DNA from: Steromphala cineraria
Lineage: Eukaryota; Mollusca; Gastropoda; Trochida; Trochidae
DNA: 64,000 nt
Assembly: GCA_916613615.1 (NCBI GenBank)
Contig: OU744736.1
Span: 9,125,724 to 9,189,723 of the forward strand
Reading direction: 5' to 3'
The notes below the pieces were generated by a model that worked only from the letters and a program-made list of their open reading frames with translations, was not told the DNA's origin and searched no databases. The translations under genes were made by a program, and so were the position numbers. Each line of letters begins with the position of its first letter. Position 1 is the stretch's first letter. Of this stretch, positions 22,479 to 31,459 are shown one piece after another.

Positions 22479-22512
<34 letters not shown>

Positions 22513-22561
22513 AAACTTCACAAATACTGAAAGCAGCCCTGTCCTTAGACGGGGCTGCTAA
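21676..22561 (+). mobile_element. TTGACC-rich element, copy 2, flanked by 11-bp direct repeat
   Basis: It has the same left end (CTAGATTAGCGTTTGCGGGA) and right hairpin (AGCAGCCCTGTC-CTTA-GACGGGGCTGCT) as copy 1. TTATAACCAGT occurs immediately outside on both sides, at 21,665-21,675 and 22,562-22,572, and looks like a target-site duplication. A CGG trinucleotide run at 22,479-22,513 precedes the right hairpin. Duplications of 9-11 bp are typical of Mutator-like elements, but the termini are not simple inverted repeats, so the class stays open. Confidence 0.75.
22479..22513. repeat. CGG trinucleotide run
   Basis: About eleven nearly uninterrupted CGG units inside the TTGACC-rich element. Copy 1 has a shorter run at about 2,201-2,218, so the tract is part of the element and variable in length. 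Confidence 0.9.
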
Positions 22562-22572
22562 TTATAACCAGT

Positions 22573-22928
22573 GGGAGATTATTTTTTTTAAAATATGTGA
22601 CCTGTGACATGTGATGTGGCTTTGAGGATCGATAAAACCACAATCCTTCCCATGCACACCCCGATGAAGCACGAGTTGCGACAACCCTCCCGCCAAGCTA
22701 TTTACTTGTGATATTTTATCATAGGAGCATTTTTTAATTTGTGTAACTTTTTCCCAACACGCTATTATCTTTTATTGAGCAGGTCAAATGTGATTGACCC
22801 AACTCTTACATGCATCCCTCATGACTGTTGGGATGGTAAAATCTTTGTGCTAGGGGTATCCACAATAAGTGGCATGGTTGACAAATTTACTCTGCATTGG
22901 CATTGATTTCCCCCCTCTTTTATTCAAG
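22573..22928. other. No gene seen
   Basis: AT-rich spacer between a TTGACC-rich element and a SINE. Confidence 0.5.
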
Positions 22929-23234
22929 GTGAGGTGAGGTGATGTGGGGTTTAACTTTCAAGATTCTTTCACTTATATCGCGGCTGCTAGTATTATTGCA
23001 GGAAGAAAGCCCTCAACAGCATTGTTGCTATGCGCTGAAACCTGCGAGCATTGGCTGGAACTAGCAAACCATGGGTGGTACTGCGCTCAAATTCAGTGGA
23101 GCATTGCACCCAAGCCTTACTTCGTGTAGAACAGTTCTCTACTGCAGAACAAATTGCTGAACCCCTGGCGGGATTCGAACCACAGACCACTTGATCTGAA
23201 GCGGAACGCGCTAACCACTGCGCTATCCCGCCCC
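22929..23234 (-). mobile_element. tRNA-derived SINE, copy 2 (best preserved)
   Basis: Read on the minus strand it starts GGGGCGGGATAGCGCAGTGG and has box A TAGCGCAGTGG (23,215-23,225) and box B GGTTCGAATCC (23,171-23,181) at tRNA-like spacing. A body of about 230 bp follows, ending in CACCTCACCTCACC. The head keeps a GGCGGGA/CCCGCC-like pairing, but the acceptor and T arms have merged, so it is not a functional tRNA. Open frames on both strands (22,944-23,190) are shadows of the SINE. Confidence 0.85.
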
Positions 23235-23931
23235 TCTTTTATTCAATGTTCTGATGAAGACTTGCGCTTATGTCTGTAATTCTTGCCTTTCTACCGACCC
23301 TGTGACAATGTTTGAGCAACAAATACCCGTAATAGTGTTTTGTACATATTGATCGTTAATCATGGGTCAAACGCGTTTCTTTGTGAAAAAACAAAACTTA
23401 AAATTCTGAAGTGAGTTCTCAAAGCAAATATATATGCACCTCGGTAAATATATAATCATTTACACAATTCTCTTTTCTGAAGTTCTGCGTTAGACACATC
23501 CTAGTACTCTATTATTACATTTTAGACAGAAGTCAATTTGAAACAGTATTTTTGAGGGATCGTTTTGAAGAGATTACAATTTCTATAACGTTTCATATAA
23601 TTTTTCTGTCGCTGTGTCTTAGAATCGTGTACTTAAAAAAATAACAGTTACTAACAGATCTGTCACATGAAGGATATCCCATACAATGTATTGTCGTTTT
23701 TATGATTGACAGTTTGATTATGGGTTCCTTATATAAGAATGTGACAAGAATGCAAAAACTTGTCATTAATATAACAGTGTTTAGACGTCAATATCGTTTG
23801 ACTGATGCCTTTTTCCATTTTAAATTATGTGAATTATTCATTCGAGCTTTTGAAAATTAAAAAGAAGTTTTTGAATGAAGTTACCATCTTGACTTTACTG
23901 GTCACTATGAAGAAATTGAAATCTTTAGCTC

Positions 23932-24159
23932 ATCGGGATTTACATTTGATTTTGCTTTAGGGTATGGCCAAAGAGGTTTCCCCCTTAGTATAGGCAATAG
24001 GGCCACCAAAGCTACATTCTATAATCCTCACTAGCCAAGGAGTCTGTACAAAAAGTTTCAGCTTTTTAGGCCGTATGGTCCTGGAGAAGAAGTCGAAATT
24101 CCACAAAGTTAACGGACGAACGCCGGACACCATGCCTTACATGCCAGATGAGCTAAAAA
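23932..24159 (+). mobile_element. AGCTCATC-ended element, short complete copy
   Basis: About 228 bp. Left end TTTAGCTCATCGGG; right end GGACACCATGCCTTACATGC, then CAGATGAGCTAAAAA. It has a single monomer between (AAGGAGTCTGTACAAAAAG, GGCCACCAAAGC). Short inverted ends TTTAGCTCATC face each other. Confidence 0.8.
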
Positions 24160-24488
24160 GACTAATTGAATTGAAATTCATGATTTCGATGTAAATTAGT
24201 GAATAAATCCTATTCAATTCACATTTTACATATATAAGTTGATAGCTAAATTCCCAATGTAGGGGTGTAACCAGTACCCTTTTGCAGAAATAGCTAGTGC
24301 AGAAAGTGCTATGATTATTGGAGTTCATTCCAGATGTAAAATTTTCCAACACTGGTCAAAATATAAGGATATCCTTTTCCTAGATTGTGTTCATTCGAAA
24401 ACAAACCCAGCATTCAAAGCTGTGGACTGGGGAAGTAGATAAGGACTTCAGTTCATTCATCCTAAATGTCAAGTGGTGGATCACCAAG

Positions 24489-24629
24489 CTTTGGCTACTT
24501 TGTCACTTCTCTTTGAGGCTGGTTGCACAGCAGGAAGAACCTTCTAACAACGAGTGTTGGCAAATAAGTGGCATGGATGGCAAATTCGATCTTGTTGACT
24601 CACCATTGATTTCTCTTTCCCTCACGGAC
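24489..24629. other. 141-bp conserved block, unit B copy
   Basis: Gap-free counterpart of 3,873-4,013 and 54,979-55,119, about 127 of 141 identical to the unit C copy by hand count. The plus-strand splice-acceptor-like end is damaged here (CCTCACGG instead of CTCTCAG). The minus-strand frame that is open in A and C has a TAG. The minus-strand ATCAATG|GTGAGT is kept. This copy may be inactive if the block was an exon. Confidence 0.45.
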
Positions 24630-24739
24630 AGGGTTTCGTTGGAGAACGTGCAAGATGTAAAAAACACCTTCGTTCCGAATGTTCACCATTTAAAATCCCT
24701 GTCACTGCTACATATCTTGCAAAATATAATTACAGTGGG

Positions 24740-25667
24740 ATAGAATATAAACCATAATCGTTTATGTCAATTGAATAAATTATTTTAAAATTGACTTTTT
24801 ATCTGAATACTTTATATAAAGTCCTGAAAGTCATTTACATGTATTCAAGTTTTACAATGCATTAATCATTCTCAACAAAACTCTTATGAATATGACTGCA
24901 TGAGATTGAAAAATATTGGTGTGTAAAACCTGCAATAATTAACTGTACACCATCTCTTGATCGATGTCAAGTACAATCCAGATTAATGATCGACCTCAAT
25001 CGTATCATCACGTATTTTTCATGTTAAGCCTTGACTTACTAATAATATTTGTGGTCAAAGTATTGATCGTTCTTGCAATGTTTTTCAGTTAAGTTTAGTG
25101 ATCAATTGTATTCTTAAGGTCGTCCATATGTTCAAATCTCCCAATTGTTATTTTCAAGCTGATTTTATTTCTATTTTGCTGCAGCTAAGTAACTTCTGAG
25201 AAGGAAAATGAAAGTGATTATGGATGTGTCAATCTCAAATACACCATATGAAAATGTGTCATTTTCAATCAACATTTTCTCAATGAATTGACAGCTTGAC
25301 TGTTCCGGCTTAGATTTTGGAGTGACAGGAAAATGAAAATTGCTGATTTCAAGCTTGGTTTTAAACTACCATAACTTCCTATTACACTTGTAGGACAAAT
25401 TTGAAAAGGTAAGATTAGTAAGGTTCGCCGAAGCACTCAACCCAATGAATAGGGTAAATGCAAATTTGCAGATATCTATCAAATAGTTTTGATCCGATTT
25501 TACGAAAAGGTGACCTATTTCATTAAGTTGTATTTTTACAATAAATGAGCTGTATTATGCATCCTAAATAACATTGTAAGAGTAATCCAAGCTTTGATCA
25601 AGTTTGGACCTTTAGGATTTTACATTGCCTTTGACGTCTATGGAACACAATTTGGAATCACATTTTC
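24740..25667. other. No gene seen; unit block c
   Basis: 25,100-25,350 matches 55,850-56,080 in unit C (GCTGATTTTATTTCTATT against GCTGATTATATATCTGTT; GAATTGACAGCTTGAC shared). No coding frame is supported. Confidence 0.5.
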
Positions 25668-26083
25668 AAAAATATAGCCATTGGCTCTGTAGCTCATCAT
25701 GCTTTACATTTGATTTTGCTTTAGGGTGTGGTCAATGTGCCCCCCTCCCCCTTTATTAGGGATCACATGGCGACCAAAGCTACAATTTATAATCCTCACT
25801 AGTCAAGGAGTCTGTACACAAAGTTTCAGCGTTCTAGGCTTAATGCTTCTGGAGAAGATGATGAAAATATGTTTTGAGGGCGTGGCCCTTAGTAGGGACC
25901 ACAGGGCCACCAAAGCTATCCGTTATGATCCTCACTAGTCAAGGAATCTGTACACAAAGTGTCAGCTTTCTAGGCCTTATGCTTCTGGAGAAGAAGTCAA
26001 AATTCCACAAAGTGTACGGCCGGACGCCGGACACCACATCATGCCATAAGCCCATCGGGCCTTACAGGCTAGATGAGCTAAAC
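25668..26083 (+). mobile_element. AGCTCATC-ended tandem-repeat element, complete
   Basis: Left end AAATATAGCCATTGGCTCTGTAGCTCATCATG-like; right end GCCATAAGCCCATCGGGCC, then AGATGAGCTAAA. About two and a half monomers (CAAGGAGTCTGTACACAAAG, CTTCTGGAGAAGA, GACCACAGGGCCACC). Frames of about 70 codons on the plus strand reflect the monomer sequence and are not genes. Confidence 0.85.
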
Positions 26084-26367
26084 ATCTAAAATATCTTATT
26101 ACATGCAGAGTGATATGAAACTGCTTTTGAAGCCTTGTAACCACTGAAAAATATCACAAAGTTGATGACGTCACATGTACAACGGTTTTACCACAAGCAC
26201 TTGGGAATTGCTCATATACTATATATAACAAGGCTTTCCAAAGGCACGTATTCTTTTGGTGACACCGGATACATATCGCCTGTAACGTGTTTACCAATGC
26301 CTTATCTTTCATTCGACATCGATCTTACATATATGTCACCCTCATAATTAGAACTAATAAAATGTGA

Positions 26368-26517
26368 TTACGGCGTCGTCTCAAGACGGCAGTGTCCATA
26401 TATAGAGTCAAAAGGTCGCGACGTCCCTTCTCATTGGTCACCATTTGTTTGTTTCGACTTTTAGGTCATTGGGAGAGGAGGGCGACCTTTTGTCTCCGTC
26501 TCGTGATAACGCCGTAA
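26368..26517. repeat. Imperfect inverted repeat
   Basis: TTACGGCGTCGTCTCAAGAC on the left faces GTCTCGTGATAACGCCGTAA on the right. A second pair, AAAAGGTCGCG and GGGCGACCTTTT, lies further in. The whole is about 150 bp and could form a long hairpin. It lies immediately beside the element at 26,535 and may be a small foldback element or part of that element's edge. Confidence 0.55.
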
Positions 26518-26534
26518 GAATCGCCCGCTCTAGC

Positions 26535-27740
26535 TCTTATTATACCCCCGCCTTACAGCGTAGGCGGGGGTATATAGCGCTCATTCTGTCCGTCCGTCCG
26601 TCTGTCCATCTGTCCGTCCGTGACAAAAGATTGGAGAATTCTGGAGATAACTTGTAACTTTGGTGACCCTGTGACCCCAAATAGGGTCACAGGGGTCACA
26701 ACTTTAAAAAACTATTTTCATCTTCTTCTCCAGTTCCAGAAGGACTAGAGAGTTAAACATGATATGTGCAGACTCCTTGGCCAATGGGGATTCTTAATTG
26801 TAGATTTCGTGACCCCAAATAGGGTCACAGGGGTAACAACCTTAAAAACCAATTCTCATCTTCTTCTACAGTTCCAAAAGGAGTAGATAGTTAAAAATGA
26901 TATGTGCAGACTCCTTCGACAATGGGGATTCTAATTTGAAACTTTAGTGACCCTGTGACCCCAAATATGGTCACAGGGGTCACAACCTTAAAAACCTATT
27001 TTCATCTTCTTCTCCAGTTCTTAAAGGACTAGAGAGTTAAAAATGATATGTGCAGACTCCTTGGCCAATGGGGATTCTTAATTGTAGATTTCGTGACCCC
27101 ATGACCCCAAATAGGGTCACAGGGGTCACAACCTTAAAAACCAATTCTCATCTTCTATTCCAGTTCCAAAAGGAGTAGATAGTTAATATTGATGTGTGCA
27201 GACTCCTTGGACAATGGGGATTCTAATTTGTAACTTTGTTGACCCTGTGACCCCAAAAAGGGTCACAGGGGTCACAACCTTAAAAAACTATGTTCATCTT
27301 CTTCTCAAGTTCCAAAAGGTCTAGAGAGCTGAAATTATATGTGCAGAATCCTTGGCCAATTGGGATTCTAAACTGTAGGTTTCGTGACCCCATGACCCCA
27401 AATAGGGTCACAGGGGTCACAACCTTAAAAACCAATTCTCATCTTCTATTCCAGTTCCAAAAGGAGTAGATAGTTAATATTGATGTGTGCAGACTCCTTG
27501 GACAATGGGGATTCTAATTTGTAACTTTGTTGACCCTGTGACCCCAAAAAGGGTCACAGGGGTCACAACCTTAAAAAACTATGTTCATCTTCTTCTCAAG
27601 TTCCAAAAGGTCTAGAGAGCTGAAATTATATGTGCAGAATCCTTGGCCAATTGGGATTCTAAACTGTAGGTTTCGTGACCCCATGACCCCAAATAGGGTC
27701 ACAGGGGTCACAATCTTAAAAACCTATTTTTCTCCATTAG
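26535..27740 (+). mobile_element. CCCCCGC-ended tandem-repeat element
   Basis: It starts with a 13-bp perfect stem TATACCCCCGCCT (26,541-26,553), loop TACAGCGT and AGGCGGGGGTATA (26,562-26,574), followed by CTGTCCGTCCGTCCGTC. Then come about eight monomers of roughly 145 bp with GGGTCACAGGGGTCACAAC and GTGCAGACTCCTTGG. Monomers are arranged as dimers: 27,091-27,381 and 27,382-27,672 are almost identical 291-bp copies, followed by a partial third. The right end is not recognisable. It has no coding capacity. Confidence 0.8.
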
Positions 27741-27929
27741 ATGACAGTCTATGGCAAATTTATTTCTCCTTGGATATTTTAGTGTGGACTTCTTTCACTG
27801 TCTGATATTGGCGATCTAGAAAGTGTTGAATAATAATAACTTTTTTAGGTTAGGAAATTTATTCCGAAATCGTTACATTTGTTTTGTAATTTTTTATAGG
27901 TTTGTTTGCAATAGGTAACATCAGTTTCA

Positions 27930-28007
27930 TTTTTAGCTCATCTGGCCTGTATAAAGCAAACTTGATATGATGCCTGATGAGCTACAGAGCCAATGGCTCT
28001 ATTTTTT
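27930..28007. mobile_element. Minimal AGCTCATC-ended element (78 bp)
   Basis: Both termini with almost nothing between: TTTTTAGCTCATCTGGCC on the left, about 25 bp, then CCTGATGAGCTACAGAGCC and AATGGCTCTATTTTTT on the right. It defines both ends of the family, including the palindrome AGAGCCAATGGCTCT next to one terminus. Confidence 0.85.
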
Positions 28008-28015
28008 GCGGTTTC

Positions 28016-28650
28016 CATGGAAACATCTCTAAAACAGTGACTCCATGACCAAGTTCTTTGTCCGGAGCAAATCTCCTAAACTATTAATGCTAGCTTCACC
28101 AAACATCATGCAACTGTCAACCATGATCCCTAGATGTGCCTTTTGAGGGTTAGACCATCACATTATATATATATTTTTTGCGATTTCCATAGATATATGA
28201 CTAAAAAGTGATTCTATGATAAATAACCTTGTCAAGAACATATTTCCTGAAATATACATCTCAGCTTCACCAAATTTGCTTCATATATCAATCGTGATTC
28301 CTGGATATGCCTTGTGAGAGTTAAACGAAATATGAATTTCTGTGGCTTCTTTGGGGAAAATGACTTACATAGCGACTCAACAAAAATAATTTTGTACTCA
28401 AACTACCTCAAATTGGAAACAAAGATCAACCATTATCCCTAGATGTACCCTTTTAAGGGCTTTTAATTGTAAAACCTATTAATGAATTTAGTATTGGGGT
28501 TTCAGTGGAAAGAAGACTTACACAATGACTAACTATATACTCAACTATCATACAACTTTAACCAATATTAATCAATTTTACTATTTGAAATTCTTTGAAC
28601 AAAGTGGGGAGCAGGGGTATGTGAGCTCTGCTCGCTTCTTCACTTGTTAT
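28016..28650 (+). mobile_element. Tandem-repeat element, third type
   Basis: Three to four diverged monomers of about 140-170 bp, marked by TCAACCATGATCCCTAGATG (28,117), a similar stretch at 28,288 and TCAACCATTATCCCTAGATG (28,428). It ends near GGGGAGCAGGGGTATGTGAG and CTCTGCTC. Its left side abuts the minimal element at 27,930. It has no coding capacity. Confidence 0.6.
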
Positions 28651-29013
28651 GAAGGTGACATTGTAAGATCAATGTCGAATGAAAGAATAGAATAATTGGA
28701 AACACGTTATAAGTGTTATGTCTCTGACGTAACCAAAAGAATGCGTTGTTGAATACAGTTTTAAGTACATTATTACATTTCTAACTATAGAAGCATTATC
28801 AATTAATATTAAATAATTTCAGGATATTTATGTGAAACAAGCCTTTACCAAAATGTTGAAAAACATTGGGAATACTTGACACACCTGAAACAAACACTTT
28901 AATATAACTTATAACGTTGTGAATTGATATAGATTTTTGAATATTTTGTCCAGGTGTATATATCCAAATGTGTACAGCACTCATCCTGCTACATCAGCGT
29001 ATATGTCTCCGCT
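28651..29013. other. No gene seen
   Basis: AT-rich spacer. Confidence 0.5.
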
Positions 29014-29370
29014 AATGCTACAACCTATCCCCTGATATCCTCCTATGGTCTTGTGTCGTATCGCTGACGGGTGGTTGCTCAGCGCTATTAATAGCCTGTC
29101 TGTTTTCAGTCAAACTATTTCGAACTCTATACACTGTTGTCTAGTGATGTCGCACGTGGACATCTAAGAGCGTGCGATTTCGAGTTTAGCGGGAGGCTGC
29201 AATGAGAATCAGATTTATTATCTCATAGCACTCCTATTCGTTAATTTGAATCACGAAGCCAAGAAACCAGTTTGCCGCTATCGCTGAAAGGGCATCATTT
29301 GATTGGCTTGCTATATATAGCGATACGACAGAAGACCATAGGAGGATATCAGGGGATACGTTGTAGCATT
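29014..29370. mobile_element. Element with 50-bp terminal inverted repeats
   Basis: The left arm at about 29,014-29,065 and the right arm at 29,319-29,370 are reverse complements with about three mismatches over some 50 bp (AATGCTACAAC, ATCCCCTGATATCCTCCTAT, GTCGTATCGCT). The interior of about 250 bp has no coding frame and a small palindrome around GTCGCACGTGGACATC. No target duplication could be made out. Only one copy is in the window, and the matching place in units A and C lacks it. Confidence 0.85.
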
Positions 29371-30819
29371 TCACAAAATATTAAATGACTTCTAATTTCA
29401 AGACTAATACTGTAAAATCAAGCACACAATCTCTTTTTTAAACAGAACTTTAATCAGAAAATCAAATATGCAATATTACATAAATGCTAAACATAGTTTT
29501 ACAATGTTGTCCTTATATTAAACTACAGATAACGAATTGGGGATGATTACATAAACAGAATTAAAATCGTTGAGGAAAATATGATGTAATAAGGTTTAAT
29601 AATGTCAAATTTTCAAAGTTAACTACTTCAATCTAATACAATTCCGAACAATAATTCCAAAACCTTAAGCCAATGTTATTTTTTTTATTCTTCTATTGAC
29701 AAAAACATTGAATCTGACGCAAGTTATTGGTACGTATGCCACGTAATTCTAGAAAAGTAATTTCATGATGTTTCTATTTGGCTTTTTAGTTACTCTACAC
29801 AGTTACGTTCTCGTTATTTTGTGCACATTTCGTTTTTCATCACATGTTTAGTCACATTCTGTGACTGGACTACCATAAGAACTTTTGCATACTATGAATG
29901 GCATTCTGAATACTTTCGAATCAATTTGAAACTTGTCAATAATCACTACAGGTACGCTTCACTAACTCGATAAGACAAAATACTGTGATTGCCGTAATTC
30001 TATTTTTTTCGACGTAACATTTTAGCATCACAAACAACGTGAAAGCATTTGAAAAGGGCGTTAGTCTACATTCAAACCTGCAGTAACATACTAAATTTAC
30101 CCACATTCACTGCCTATGTTAGTTAAAAATCATGTAAAACTTACAAACTGAAAAAAAGTATCACAATAAAACAGAATTTGTTAGCTTATTCATTTTGTAA
30201 ATGTGAATCCTGACAATTATATGTATGTATAAGTAGATATGTCAGAACACATCCTAAGTGAATCAATAATGTTCAATCTAAAACTTCCACAAACCAGGAT
30301 TGAAACAAAACTGATCGTTCTACATACAGTAAGCACAAACATTATCAATATCAAAATTTCAAACATCCATATTTTTCAGTAATTACTCCATCGCCAAAAA
30401 CGGCAATTACCATATCCGACATGCCGTCTTACAATTTCAACATCTCATGGCGCTTGGTATGGATTATATAGAATCGTTTAGACTGATCAAATAACCCCAG
30501 AAGACTGCTGCTGCTCCAAGACTGCTGTTGCTCCAGAAGTCTGCTGTTGCTCCAGGGCAAGTCGTGCTACCTGACATTTCAATAGAAGGTCGCACTTTAA
30601 AGAGGCTGAAATTATGTTCACTTAAATTCAAATTTGATGAAAGGATTTAGTCACAAGATGTTTGTTTTGTTTTTAACCAAACCTCGCCTGATTGTCTGAG
30701 CGGGACAATAGATAATCGATGGGCGATCTGCAAGAACAAATTTGTCGAATGTGCCATTTATTTGTCAGAAAGTTCACTGGACGTTGAGGAGAGCTGAACA
30801 AGAACTGGTGTTACATTTT
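29371..30819. other. Unit blocks d and e, copy B; no gene
   Basis: Matches unit A 4,690-5,160 and 7,375-8,165, and unit C 57,315-57,730 and 59,640-60,450. A local triplication CTGCTGTTGCTCCAG occurs at 30,505-30,555, where unit C has one copy. No coding frame is supported. Confidence 0.55.
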
Positions 30820-31247
30820 AAGATACCAACAGTTTGTAAAATGTCTTATCATTGACTATTTATATATCCTGACATAGTGAATGGAAATCCGGCTTTTTTG
30901 TGGTTTGCTCTCATCCAAAACATATTGCCTGTCAAATTGTCATGTTTATTAAACAATTGGTAGCAAAGACACTGTAATGTCTGATAAACTTGAAAAGGGT
31001 TTAACTGCATGCAAAGACAAACAGTATCTTACTTTTCGACCTTCCGCGTTTTTATTTCCACAAAGAAGGTTTCTTCAATTCTGTGTAGGACTAGAATGCA
31101 ATGACATTTGTTAACAAACTCAACGCAAGATGAAGCCTAGTCTTTTCAAAATCGCCCCGTATCTCTTTGCTCTGAAACTATCGTACACTGAAAGAATTTA
31201 TTTGTTCGAAGTGAACGTTCACCAACAAAAGAGATTGAATTCAGGGA

Positions 31248-31354
31248 TGAAGATGAAGATGAAGATCCTTGTTCTCCAAATGTCATGTATGTTAGTCTGC
31301 ACTCTTCAAGGACATCCTTATCACTGTTGGAGAAAGGAAATCTCTGTGTTATGA
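31248..31354 (+). CDS. Possible first exon with signal peptide, unit B
   Basis: Starts at one of three in-frame ATG codons in an ATGAAG repeat. It encodes basic residues, then the hydrophobic core ILVLQMSCMLVCTLQG, then HPYHC, which looks like a secretory signal peptide with cleavage near LQG. The frame stops at 31,352, so a splice site would be needed before then; no GTRAGT-like donor is evident. The upstream block (from 30,820) is conserved with unit A and has a TATA-like ACTATTTATATATCC. In unit A the ATG is lost; unit C lacks the segment. The family is unknown, and it may not be a gene. Confidence 0.2.
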
Positions 31355-31459
31355 TCATTCTCAAAAAGCAGCATTGCCTGGCAAATTTACTCACTGCGAC
31401 TGAGCATTGATTTTCTATCACCCTTTCAAACAAGATTTGTGTTGGACCATGCATGTAAC

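Larger units (their letters stand above)
225..23394 (+). repeat. Unit A of a long tandem array
   Basis: First of three collinear, diverged copies of a long unit. Blocks matched by eye to unit B, in order: 225-620 (B 23,395-23,770), 3,690-4,090 (B 24,310-24,730), 4,690-5,160 (B 29,385-29,660), 7,375-8,165 (B 29,945-30,785), 8,930-9,560 (B 30,820-31,400), 10,262-10,830 (B 48,005-48,600), 12,395-12,620 (B 49,010-49,280), 14,060-14,330 (B 49,935-50,215) and 16,780-17,140 (B 51,250-51,590). Between blocks the units differ by element insertions and large indels. Unit A seems to lack most of what lies at 31.5-47.9 kb of unit B. The ends are set by where homology becomes recognisable, so they are approximate. 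Confidence 0.8.

Noticed and set aside
22993..23190. Possible intact tRNA gene on the minus strand
   Set aside because: Box A and box B are present, but the acceptor and T arms are not separable and a long SINE body follows; the same unit occurs elsewhere in the window.
24387..24743. 118-codon open frame on the plus strand, longest in the window
   Set aside because: It overlaps the 141-bp conserved block in a different phase from the frame open in unit C, and the A copy is broken in this phase, so conservation does not support this particular frame.
26535..27740. Regularly spaced repeats resembling a CRISPR array
   Set aside because: Repeat and spacer are not distinguishable, monomers of about 145 bp are repeated over their whole length, and the genome is clearly eukaryotic.
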